In this document: positions 35,480-43,317 of the stretch, piece by piece
Position numbering within the stretch: the stretch's first letter is position 1
Layout of the letters: each line of letters starts with the position of its first letter
Assembly: GCA_050949415.1 (NCBI GenBank)
Contig: JBMNFR010000009.1
Location: 868,001-932,000, forward strand
From: JAAZKI01 sp012799905
GTDB lineage: Bacteria > Verrucomicrobiota > Lentisphaeria > Oligosphaerales > Oligosphaeraceae
DNA length: 64,000 bases
Reading direction: 5' to 3'
Made by a program: the position numbers and the translations under genes
Notes under the pieces: model-generated
The model's input: the letters and a program-made list of their open reading frames with translations, nothing else
The model's database searches: none
Told to the model about the DNA's origin: nothing

Positions 35480-36930
35480 GCAATTTTATGATGAATATTT
35501 GTACGCCTTCATCTTGCCGTATGTACTTCGCTTGCAGGAGCATGTAGTTCAAACTTTAGTTTGCTGTATGTCCCGCAGGCTTTAGCTTGCCGTATGTCCC
35601 TCGCTTGCAGGAGCATGTAGTTCAAGCTTTAGCTTGCTGTATGTCCCGCAGGCTTTAGCTTGCCGTATATCCCTCGCTTGCAGGAGCACGTAGTTCAAAC
35701 TTTAGTTTGCTGTATGTCCCGCAGGCTTTAGCCTGCTTACATATCTCACGTATCTCGCATGTATTTCAATCTTCTGCTTGCCGTATGTCCCTCGCTTGCA
35801 GGAGCATGTAGTTCAAACTTTAGTTTGCTGTATGTCCCGCAGGCTTTAGCCTGCCGTATGTGCCTCGCTTGCGAGAGCACATATTTCAATCTTCTGCTTG
35901 CCGCATATACCTCGCTTGCACGAGCATGTAGTTCAAACTTTAGTTTGCTGTATGTCCCGCAGGCTTTAGCCTGCCGTATGTAGTTCAAACTTTAGTTTGC
36001 TGTATGTCCCGCAGGCTTTAGCCTGCTTACATATCTCACGTATCTCGCACGTAGTTCAATCTTCTGCTTGCCGCATATACCTCGCTTGCACGAGCATGTA
36101 GTTCAAACTTTAGTTTGCTGTATGTCCCGCAGGCTTTAGCCTGCCGTACGTAGTTCAAACTTTAGTTTGCTGTATGTCCCGCAGGCTTTAGCCTGCCGTA
36201 CGTAGTTCAAACTTTAGTTTGCTGTATGTCCCGCAGGCTTTAGCCTGCCGTACGTAGTTCAAACTTTAGTTTGCTGTATGTCCCGCAGGCTTTAGCCTGC
36301 CGTACGTAGTTCAAACTTTAGTTTGCTGTATGTCCCGCAGGCTTTAGCCTGCTTACATATCTCACGTATCTCGCACGTAGTTCAATCTTCTGCTTGCCGT
36401 ATATCCCTCGCTTGCACGAGCATGTAGTTCAAACTTTAGTTTGCTGTATGTCCCGCAGGCTTTAGCCTGCCGTACGTCGTTCAAACTTTAGTTTGCTGTA
36501 TGTCCCGCAGGCTTTAGCCTGCCGTACGTAGTTCAAACTTTAGTTTGCTGTATGTCCCGCAGGCTTTAGCCTGCTTACATATCTCACGTATCTCGCATGT
36601 AGTTCAATCTTCTGCTTGCCGCATATACCTCGCTTGCACGAGCATGTAGTTCAAACTTTAGTTTGCTGTATGTCCCGCAGGCTTTAGCCTGCCGTACGTA
36701 GTTCAAACTTTAGTTTGCTGTATGTCCCGCAGGCTTTAGCCTGCTGTATGTGCCTCGCTTGCGAGAGCACATATTTCAATCTTCTGCTTGCCGTATGTCC
36801 CTCGCTTGCACGAGCACGTAGTTCAAACTTTAGTTTGCTGTATGTCCCGCAGGCTTTAGCCTGCCAACATGCAACTCAATCTTCTGCTTGCCGTGTGTCC
36901 CTCGCTTGCAGGAGCATGTACTTCAAGCTC
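35480..36930. repeat. Array of 17 double-hairpin GTAG repeats, partly 52-bp tandem
   Basis: The core unit is GTAGTTCAAACTTTAGTTTG followed by CTGTATGTCCC and GCAGGCTTTAGCCTGC. Each unit holds two hairpins with a TTTA loop (CAAAC/GTTTG and GCAGGC/GCCTGC). I counted 17 copies of the second hairpin, at 35574, 35647, 35721, 35839, 35959, 36011, 36129, 36181, 36233, 36285, 36337, 36455, 36507, 36559, 36677, 36729 and 36849. Six starts from 36129 to 36337 are spaced by 52 bp or close to it. Diverged units (TTCAATCTTCTGCTTGCCG, CCTCGCTTGCACGAGCAT) separate the blocks. At 35620-35660 a CAAGC/GCTTG hairpin shows a paired base change. Apparent reading frames across it are by-products of the repeat. Confidence 0.9.
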
Positions 36931-36969
36931 GCGCCTAACCTTTCCTCACTATAATGCATCTATCCCCGC

Positions 36970-37524
36970 CTAACACCTATTCAAAGCCGCCATAATACGG
37001 TCTGCTTCCTGCTCTGGCGTACTATCTTCCTCAATGTGATGAACAACGTCTGCCAGCCGCCGGTATACTGCCAGCCGCTCATCGCACATCCGCAAAAATT
37101 CTTTTTCGGGGTCTTCCGCCGTCGCCAAAAAAGGCGGCAGTCCTCCGGCCAGAATGCGTCGGAATGCGATTGCCGGCGCAATATCCAGCAGGACAATCCT
37201 ACCCAGGCTATGCAACCACTCCGTCCGGACTGCTGGATTCATCGGCGCACCGCCGCCCAAAGCCACTACTGCCTCCTGGCCGGACGCGGCCAGGGCCTGC
37301 ACTGCGAGCGCTTCTCGCCGCCTGAATTCCTCATTGCCCAAAAGACGATATATCTCGCGGAAGGTCAGAGTCTGACCGGTTTGTCGCTGATAGGCGAGTT
37401 CGATTTCTCGGTCCAAATCCACTAACGGCAGGTTGAGCCGACGGCTCAGCGCTGCACCAATGGTGCTTTTGCCGCTGTGCTTGATGCCGCACAGTACGAT
37501 GCCGTTTGCGCTGGCGTCAGTCAT
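36970..37524 (-). CDS. aroK: Shikimate kinase
   Basis: 184 residues. It phosphorylates shikimate with ATP. The P-loop GIKHSGKSTIGAAL, the shikimate-binding VDLDREIE, the GGGAP loop and the lid arginines in RRREALAVQ are present. It overlaps aroB by 4 bp. It is the last gene of the coupled block before the repeat array. No terminator with a U-tract was found after it. Confidence 0.93.
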   Translation of the reverse strand: MTDASANGIVLCGIKHSGKSTIGAALSRRLNLPLVDLDREIELAYQRQTGQTLTFREIYRLLGNEEFRRREALAVQALAASGQEAVVALGGGAPMNPAVRTEWLHSLGRIVLLDIAPAIAFRRILAGGLPPFLATAEDPEKEFLRMCDERLAVYRRLADVVHHIEEDSTPEQEADRIMAALNRC

Positions 37525-38612
37525 TGCAGCACCTCCCGAAGCGCAGCCAGCACGTCGTCAGCAGCAACATTTTTGGCTATTGACGCACGACCAATGCCAG
37601 TGGGCAGAACCAGGCGAAGGCGACCGTCGCGGTTCTTCTTATCAAGCCGCATCGCTGCCAGGACAGCCTCGGCGGACAGGCCAGAACAGTCATAATGCTC
37701 GCGTCCCAGGCGACATTTAGCCAGCAGAGCCTCCAAGCGAGCCGCGTCAGCCTTGCTCCAGCGTCCGAAACGCACAGCCAATCGTCCCGCCACGGTCATG
37801 CCCCACGCCACGGCCTGACCATGCAGCAGACGGTAGTCGGACAACACCTCTGCCGCATGTCCAAATGTATGGCCGAAATTGAGCAGTTCCCGCACGGCGC
37901 CGCGCGTCTCATATTCATCCCGGCGGACAATGTTCGCCTTCAGATAGCATGATCCGCGAATCACGCTGCGGAGAAAGTCCTGATCCTCAAGCGCTGCTGG
38001 CAACTCCAGCTCACGCTCCAAGTACATGAAGAAGGCACGGTCCAGGGTGACGCCGTATTTAACCACCTCAGCCATGCCAGCGGCCAGATGCTCGGCAGGA
38101 AGCGTCCGCAAAAAATCTGTTTCTATGAATACTGCTGCCGGCTGATGGAACGTCCCCAGCAGATTTTTGCCATTAGGGAGATCGACCCCGGTCTTGCCGC
38201 CGATCGAGGAGTCAACCATAGCCAGCAGCGATGTCGGAATCTGCCAGAACTCAATGCCACGCATATAGATAGACGCAGCAAATCCGGTCAAATCGCCGGT
38301 CACGCCACCGCCCAGGGCAATGAACAAAGCGTCGCGACCGCAGCCGAGGCGCAACGCCGCCTGGCAGATTTCAACTGCGGTAGCCAGCGTTTTCGACACC
38401 TCGCCAGCCGGGAAAACCCAAGTCGAAACCGCCTTGGCGCCAGCTAATTCCGCTGTCACCCGGTCGCTGTATTGCGCTGTCTCGGAGTCGGCCACCACCA
38501 GGATGGTCCGACCGTCAACAGGATGGTTGCATATCGGGCGCAGGCCGCCAAAGTAAATCGGATAAGACCGGCGTTCCAACCGCATCCATATCATGTCCTC
38601 GTCCACATTCAT
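37521..38612 (-). CDS. aroB: 3-Dehydroquinate synthase
   Basis: 363 residues, normal size. Converts DAHP to 3-dehydroquinate with NAD+ and a metal ion. Key motifs are GGGVTGDLTGFAASIYMRG, PTSLLAMVDSSIGGKTGVDL, a metal-binding Glu in AGMAEVVKYG, and the His-rich GHTFGHAAE and LLHGQAVAWG. It overlaps aroA and aroK by 4 bp on each side, so the three are translated as a coupled block. Confidence 0.97.
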   Translation of the reverse strand: MNVDEDMIWMRLERRSYPIYFGGLRPICNHPVDGRTILVVADSETAQYSDRVTAELAGAKAVSTWVFPAGEVSKTLATAVEICQAALRLGCGRDALFIALGGGVTGDLTGFAASIYMRGIEFWQIPTSLLAMVDSSIGGKTGVDLPNGKNLLGTFHQPAAVFIETDFLRTLPAEHLAAGMAEVVKYGVTLDRAFFMYLERELELPAALEDQDFLRSVIRGSCYLKANIVRRDEYETRGAVRELLNFGHTFGHAAEVLSDYRLLHGQAVAWGMTVAGRLAVRFGRWSKADAARLEALLAKCRLGREHYDCSGLSAEAVLAAMRLDKKNRDGRLRLVLPTGIGRASIAKNVAADDVLAALREVLQ

Positions 38613-39883
38613 GGCATCGTCTCCATAACTGCTCCCAGACGCTGAAAATCCTCAACAAAACCAGGATAGGTGACTGCAGCGACTTCCGCCCCGTCGATGA
38701 CGGACGGCCCGTCCGCAGCCAGGGCTGCGACGGTCAGCGCCATGACGATGCGATGATCGCCGCAGCCGGAAAGCTCTGCCCCATGCAGGGTTCCGCCGGT
38801 GATGACCATGCCGTCAGCGCGCTCTGTCACTTGTGCTCCCATTTTCGTCAATTCCTGTGCCATGCAGGCGATTCGGTCCGTCTCCTTCTGCCGAGCCTGG
38901 GCGACATTAGTAAGGACAGTCTCGCCTTGCGCATACGCACCGAGAACTGCCATCACCGGCAGCGTATCTGGACAGGCGTTAAGATCGAACCGCCGCCCTT
39001 GCAAGCGATCTTTTAGAGGATTGACCAACACCCCGTCTTGAGTCCGCTGCATTGATGCGCCCATCTCTGCGGCAAAGTCAAAAATGACCTTATCGCCCTG
39101 CACGTCGTCAAAATCAAGATTGCGCATGATCACGCCGTCGCCAGCCAGCAGTCCAGCGGCTAAAGGGAACGCCGCCGTGGAAAAATCGGCTGGAATCGTC
39201 GTTGAAAAAGCCTGGTAGCGTTGCTGTGCTGGAACATGAAAATGCAGAAAATCGTCATCCGCAACGACTTCAATGCCGCAGCGGCGCAGCCAGGTTAAAG
39301 TCATTTCGACGTATGGCTTCTCACGCAAAAAATGCAGCCGGATGTCCGTGGCACGAGCCGCCAGCGGCGACGCGAACAAGAGCGACGTCAGATATTGTGA
39401 ATTAGAGCCGTCAACAAAAGTCTCGCCGCCGGCCAGTGGGCCGTGAACCATAAGCGGACATTTGCCCGCTGTCGAGGTCTGCTTAGCCCCTAGTGTAGCC
39501 AGTGCTTCCAGCTCGCTTTGCATTGAACGGCTGCGCAACGATGCGTCACCATCAAAATGACAGGGGAAAGACTGGGTAGCCGCCACGGCCGCCAAAATGC
39601 ACAGGCCGGTTCCGGAATTGCCCAGGTCCAAAGGCTGACTGACTGGTCGAAACGCACCGCCCCGACCCTGAAAACGCCATTCCAGGTCGCTGGTCTGGAC
39701 GCCCAGGCCCAGCTCAGAAGCGGCTTGCAACACTGACAGCGTATCAGCCGATTGCAGAGGATGCCGCACCACAGATTCGCCCTCGGCCAGAAGCCCAGCA
39801 ACGATCCCTCGAATCGTATGCGACTTCGAGCCCGGAACGCAAATCTCCCCCCGGAGTCGGGATGGATAAACGACAAGCTTCAT
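38609..39883 (-). CDS. aroA: EPSP synthase (3-phosphoshikimate 1-carboxyvinyltransferase)
   Basis: 424 residues, from the ATG at 39883, which overlaps the tyrA stop (ATGA); an ATG at 39925 would add 14 residues inside tyrA. Signatures: VPGSKSHTIRGIVAGLL (PEP/S3P lysine loop), LDLGNSGTGLCIL, DGSNSQYLTSLLFASPL and a late KETDRIACMAQEL plus DHRIVMALTVAALA. It condenses shikimate-3-phosphate with PEP. The N-terminal KSHT replaces the more common KSIT/KSxS at the substrate loop, a minor variation. Confidence 0.95.
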   Translation of the reverse strand: MKLVVYPSRLRGEICVPGSKSHTIRGIVAGLLAEGESVVRHPLQSADTLSVLQAASELGLGVQTSDLEWRFQGRGGAFRPVSQPLDLGNSGTGLCILAAVAATQSFPCHFDGDASLRSRSMQSELEALATLGAKQTSTAGKCPLMVHGPLAGGETFVDGSNSQYLTSLLFASPLAARATDIRLHFLREKPYVEMTLTWLRRCGIEVVADDDFLHFHVPAQQRYQAFSTTIPADFSTAAFPLAAGLLAGDGVIMRNLDFDDVQGDKVIFDFAAEMGASMQRTQDGVLVNPLKDRLQGRRFDLNACPDTLPVMAVLGAYAQGETVLTNVAQARQKETDRIACMAQELTKMGAQVTERADGMVITGGTLHGAELSGCGDHRIVMALTVAALAADGPSVIDGAEVAAVTYPGFVEDFQRLGAVMETMP

Positions 39884-40779
39884 GTACTGCTCCCCGATGC
39901 TTCCTTCTGCTTGTAGGCGACCCACTGGTTGCGTAAGCGGCGCCCTTCATCAAAACACTGTTCGTATGCGTCAAAATCGCCGCGCTCAATCAAATCCTTG
40001 ACGTAAAAATACTCTTGCTCGAAGTCCTTCATCGCCGCCAGCACTGCCGGCTGATTGAGTTCGATAATCTCCCGCCACATCGCAGGGCTGCTGGCCGCAA
40101 TCCGTGAAATGTCGCGGAAGCCAGTCGCGCAGCCGCAAAACCGCTCACGTTGCTCTTTTGCCGAGTCGGAGCGCAAGATGCTGCGCGCCAGCACTGAGGC
40201 GAGAATATGCAGAACGTGGCTAGTGCGCGCCACCAGCTGGTCGTGACGCTCTGAATCCATCTCATAAATCCGGCAGGACAGCAGCTCCCAGAAATCCGCC
40301 ATAACGCGCAAAGCCTCCGGTGAGCACCCTGGCGCCGGGCACAGAAACACGTCAGCATTACTGTACAATTCCGGGAAAGCGAATTCAAGCCCGCTCTTTT
40401 CAGTGCCGGCCATAGGATGACTGCCGACGAAATTGACTCCGGTTCCCTGGAAAACTGCTTCGGCTGCCATCACAATCTGGTGCTTGAGGCTGCCCAAGTC
40501 AGTCACCAGGCTGCCTCGACGCCAATTCGACGCCTGCGCTTGGAGAATCTCCACGGTCGGCGCCAACGGCGTCGCCAGCACTGTGATGTCAGCGGCTTGA
40601 ATCGCCTCCTCCAGGCTCGCTGGCGCCTCGTCAACCACGCCCATTGCCAAAGCGTCAGAACACGTCTCTTGCCGACGGCTCCAGCCGATCCGATGGAAAC
40701 CGCGGTCGCGCAGCGCCAATCCCAGCGAGCCGCCGAGAAGCCCCAGGCCCACAATAGCAATCACCTTGCGATTGTCCAT
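39880..40779 (-). CDS. tyrA: Prephenate dehydrogenase
   Basis: 299 residues, NAD(P)-dependent and monofunctional. The Rossmann motif is GLGLLGGSLGLALRD near residue 11. SHPMAGTEKSG at about 120-130 carries the substrate-binding His, and the helical dimer domain follows. It oxidatively decarboxylates prephenate to 4-hydroxyphenylpyruvate for tyrosine. AAAGGCG lies before the ATG. It is 18 bp after pheA in the same transcript. Confidence 0.93.
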   Translation of the reverse strand: MDNRKVIAIVGLGLLGGSLGLALRDRGFHRIGWSRRQETCSDALAMGVVDEAPASLEEAIQAADITVLATPLAPTVEILQAQASNWRRGSLVTDLGSLKHQIVMAAEAVFQGTGVNFVGSHPMAGTEKSGLEFAFPELYSNADVFLCPAPGCSPEALRVMADFWELLSCRIYEMDSERHDQLVARTSHVLHILASVLARSILRSDSAKEQRERFCGCATGFRDISRIAASSPAMWREIIELNQPAVLAAMKDFEQEYFYVKDLIERGDFDAYEQCFDEGRRLRNQWVAYKQKEASGSST

Positions 40780-40797
40780 GACGAAATCGCCTTTCTA

Positions 40798-41946
40798 TCA
40801 GATTTCCGAGTAGTTGCCGAGGAAAAACAAGGTATCGGTGTCTGCTTCCAGCTCACCCAGAAGCCGCAGCACGGCCGGCGTCCGGACTGAGCCGTCGAAA
40901 TCAAAATAGAACCTATATTCAAATTCACGGCCTGGGACTGGACGGCTTTCGAGCTTTGTCAGATTCAGCTCTTGGGCGGCGAATTTGGAAATCAGCCGGA
41001 ACAGCGAGCCAGGCTTGTGCGGCAGGCAGGCCATCAAGCTGATCTTGTTTGCGCCGGGGTAGATGAACGGTTTCTTGGAAATGCAGATAAAACGCGTGTA
41101 GTTGAAATCGCTATCCTGCATTTCACACGGAATCACCTGCAAGCCGTAGATGTCGGCACATTCCCGCGAGGCAATCGCTGCCACATCCCGCTGTCCCGAC
41201 TTGGCGACCAACTCCGCTGCATGCGCCGTGCTCTCGCAGGCGGTGAGCTTGACGTCCGGGCGTTTCGCCCAGTACTTCGAACACTGCTTTAACCCGTGTG
41301 GATGCGAAAAGACCTCGCGGATGTCTTCCAAGGCCACCCCAACAGGAACCAGAAGTGAATGTACAATCTGCAAACGGCAACTGCGAACAAAGTGGAATTT
41401 ATAGTCTCGCATCAGATCATAAACCGTGTCAACCGTCCCTGACGTCGAATTCTCCAAAGGCAGCACCGCACACTCGCACAACCCGTTCTCAACCGCCTGG
41501 AAAACTCCGGCGAAACTACGGAAGAACATGATGTCAGCGGCTTTGAAAATCTTTTCTGCGGCAATCTGGGCATAGGCGCCTTCAATGCCCATGCAGGCGA
41601 CGCTGGCGGTATCAGGGAAGTCAGCCGGCGAATTTTCCAGCTGGCGCGTGATATCAGCAATAAGGGCGCTGCCGTTGTTGACCCAACGGCGCTGGTAAGA
41701 CTTGCTCAAGTCGAACAAAGTCGAGAACAACACCCGCGCATAGCTGCCGAATTCCTCGCCAGCCTGCTGGGTCACGCGCCGCAGGATGTCGCGTTCTCGG
41801 GCTGGATTCAAAATCGGCAAATTTTCCTTCTGTTTCTCCTGCGCGATCATACTGGCAATCCGCATCCGTTCCAGAAAAAGCTCCAGAACCTGGTTGTCAA
41901 CCGCGTCGATCTTCTGTCTGCATTCTTCCAATGGGTTGCTGCTCAT
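40798..41946 (-). CDS. pheA: Chorismate mutase - prephenate dehydratase (P-protein)
   Basis: 382 residues in three domains. Residues ~1-90 are an AroQ chorismate mutase (CRQKIDAVDNQVLELF). Residues ~105-290 are prephenate dehydratase (GIEGAYAQIAA, LPLENSTSGTV, SRECADIYGL, FNYTRFICIS). Residues ~300-382 are an ACT domain with the ESRP Phe-binding motif (KLESRPVPGREFEYRF). The family is feedback-inhibited by phenylalanine. The start has a strong GGAGAGGA site and lies 4 bp after aroF. Confidence 0.96.
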   Translation of the reverse strand: MSSNPLEECRQKIDAVDNQVLELFLERMRIASMIAQEKQKENLPILNPARERDILRRVTQQAGEEFGSYARVLFSTLFDLSKSYQRRWVNNGSALIADITRQLENSPADFPDTASVACMGIEGAYAQIAAEKIFKAADIMFFRSFAGVFQAVENGLCECAVLPLENSTSGTVDTVYDLMRDYKFHFVRSCRLQIVHSLLVPVGVALEDIREVFSHPHGLKQCSKYWAKRPDVKLTACESTAHAAELVAKSGQRDVAAIASRECADIYGLQVIPCEMQDSDFNYTRFICISKKPFIYPGANKISLMACLPHKPGSLFRLISKFAAQELNLTKLESRPVPGREFEYRFYFDFDGSVRTPAVLRLLGELEADTDTLFFLGNYSEI

Positions 41947-41950
41947 GGTG

Positions 41951-42964
41951 TCAATTCCTCTCCTTTACAAGGGTGCTTTCAAGTTGTCTGATTTGGCTGG
42001 CGAGTTTGGCAAATGCCGGTATAGTCAAGGACTGAGCGCCGTCGGACAAGGCGTGCGGCGGGTCATTGTGGACTTCGATCATCACGGCGTCCGTCCCGGC
42101 TGCTACTGCGGCCATAGTCAGAGCCGGCACAAAGCTGGCCTTGCCAGCCGCATGACTGGGGTCTATCACAATCGGGAGATGCGACAGCGTCTGCAAAGCA
42201 GGCACTGCGGCGATGTCCAACGTATTCCTGGTATAGGTCTCGAAAGTACGGATGCCCCGCTCGCAAAGAAGGATGTTCTCGTTGCCCGAAACCATGATGT
42301 ACTCTGCACTCATCAACAGCTCTTCGTAGGTATTGGCTAAGCCGCGCTTCAGCAAAATCGGCTTCCGGCTGTGGCCAAGCTCCTTCAGCAATTCAAAATT
42401 CTGCATATTCCGCGCTCCGACTTGGATGACGTCAACCTCAGCAAAAAGGTCCAGGTTGGACAAGTCCATGATTTCAGTGACTATCGGCAGCCCGACTTCC
42501 CGTCCAGCCGCGACCAGCATCTTGATGCCCTCGCCGCGCAGCCCCTGGAAGGAGTACGGCGAACTGCGCGGCTTGAACGCCCCGCCCCGCAAAAGGTCTG
42601 CGCCGGCGTCCTTGATGCCCCTGGCCACCAAGGCAATCTGCTCCGGCGACTCCACCGAACACGGCCCGGCAATGATCGACACCCCACCGCCGCCGATGCG
42701 CACAGGGCCGACCTGGATAACCGTGTCTAAAGGATGAAATTTGCGATTGGCCTTCTTGAACGGCTCTTGCACCCGCTTCACATCCTCGACAATCTCCATC
42801 TGCTTGAGCATGTCGATGTCCAAACGCGTCGCATCGCCGACTAGTCCCAACACTGTCTGGTGCACGCCCTCGCTGATGTGAATCCCAATCTGCTGCTTCT
42901 GCAACCATCCGGTCAGAAACTCCAGTTGCCTCCGATCCGGATTCTCCTTCAAAATGACAATCAT
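41951..42964 (-). CDS. aroF: 3-Deoxy-7-phosphoheptulonate synthase (DAHP synthase)
   Basis: 337 residues from the ATG at 42964 (MIVILKENP), which has TTGGAG eight bases upstream; a TTG at 42976 would add four. An N-terminal ferredoxin/ACT-like regulatory domain (~1-75) precedes the barrel, as in the Thermotoga-type enzyme. Barrel motifs: SIIAGPCSVES, GGAFKPRSSPYSFQGL, KRGLANTYEELL and PIVIDPSHAAGK. It is the first enzyme of the shikimate pathway and the first gene behind the attenuator, so both allosteric and transcriptional control act here. Confidence 0.96.
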   Translation of the reverse strand: MIVILKENPDRRQLEFLTGWLQKQQIGIHISEGVHQTVLGLVGDATRLDIDMLKQMEIVEDVKRVQEPFKKANRKFHPLDTVIQVGPVRIGGGGVSIIAGPCSVESPEQIALVARGIKDAGADLLRGGAFKPRSSPYSFQGLRGEGIKMLVAAGREVGLPIVTEIMDLSNLDLFAEVDVIQVGARNMQNFELLKELGHSRKPILLKRGLANTYEELLMSAEYIMVSGNENILLCERGIRTFETYTRNTLDIAAVPALQTLSHLPIVIDPSHAAGKASFVPALTMAAVAAGTDAVMIEVHNDPPHALSDGAQSLTIPAFAKLASQIRQLESTLVKERN

Positions 42965-43024
42965 GGCCTGCTCCAATCTGATGATTTGATGACGAAAAAA
43001 GATGAAATGCTGTGATTTAGAAAC

Positions 43025-43062
43025 AAAAAAAGACCCCGACGGCTTTGCTGTGCCGCGGAGTC
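43025..43062 (-). terminator. Attenuator terminator hairpin of the aroF operon
   Basis: Read on the minus strand, GACTCCGCGGC pairs with GCCGTCGGGGTC (one bulged U and one G-U) over a loop of eight bases and is followed by seven Us (43031 to 43025). This is a complete rho-independent terminator placed between a leader peptide and aroF. It can be pre-empted by the antiterminator pairing described below. Confidence 0.9.
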
Positions 43063-43131
43063 CTCTATAGTCTGATTGTGGTTTGTAGGCGCTACAAAGA
43101 CATAACCAGGACTCCGCTCATAGCAAAGCGG
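43042..43131 (-). promoter_or_regulatory. Antiterminator and pause hairpins of the aroF attenuator
   Basis: The RNA copy of 43108-43117 (GCGGAGTCCT) is perfectly complementary to 43055-43064, which is the 5' arm of the terminator. A second complementary pair, 43122-43129 with 43042-43049 (GCTTTGCT and AGCAAAGC), extends the antiterminator. A competing 1:2 stem, CCGCT/AGCGG, lies at 43114-43131 and overlaps the Phe18 codon of the leader. Stalling on Tyr or Phe codons would cover the 1:2 stem and free the antiterminator, the classical attenuation arrangement. Confidence 0.85.
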
Positions 43132-43178
43132 TAGCCATAGTTAAAGTAAAAGTAAGCGCTGTTCTGCATGAGAAGCAT
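43092..43178 (-). CDS. Tyr/Phe leader peptide of the aromatic operon attenuator
   Basis: A 28-codon frame starts at an ATG at 43178 preceded by GGAAGGA and ends in TAG at 43092. It encodes a run of control residues (YFYFNYGYRF, positions 9-18) with four Tyr and three Phe. It lies about 15 bases from the predicted transcription start and ends before the terminator. Such peptides sense charged tRNA levels; the amino-acid choice matches an operon that makes tyrosine and phenylalanine. Confidence 0.85.
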   Translation of the reverse strand: MLLMQNSAYFYFNYGYRFAMSGVLVMSL

Positions 43179-43200
43179 ATTCCTTCCGTGATGGAGAAAT

Positions 43201-43228
43201 AATCTAACACGGCGACAAGAATTGTCAA
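43201..43228 (-). promoter_or_regulatory. Sigma-70-type promoter of the aroF-pheA-tyrA operon
   Basis: On the minus strand, TTGACA (43228-43223) is separated by 16 bp from TAGATT (43206-43201), a good -35 and a 4/6 match -10. The expected start of transcription is near 43194, which leaves a leader of about 15 bases before the leader peptide ATG. Confidence 0.7.
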
Positions 43229-43317
43229 AACGACAAGGCAAAAAAATTATGCAAGGTGCTTATCGCTCTTTGCCGACGATGATTTTCGACATAGAATAGC
43301 CGTGTGCTCGGCGTGTG

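Noticed and set aside
35480..36930. A CRISPR array
   Set aside because: Repeats are hairpin pairs with near-identical sequence through the whole unit and no unique spacers; no cas genes are near.
35746..36954. Open frames across the GTAG array that look like cysteine- and alanine-rich repeat proteins
   Set aside because: The 52-bp unit is not a multiple of three and the frames exist on both strands; they follow from the repeat and have no start or ribosome site.
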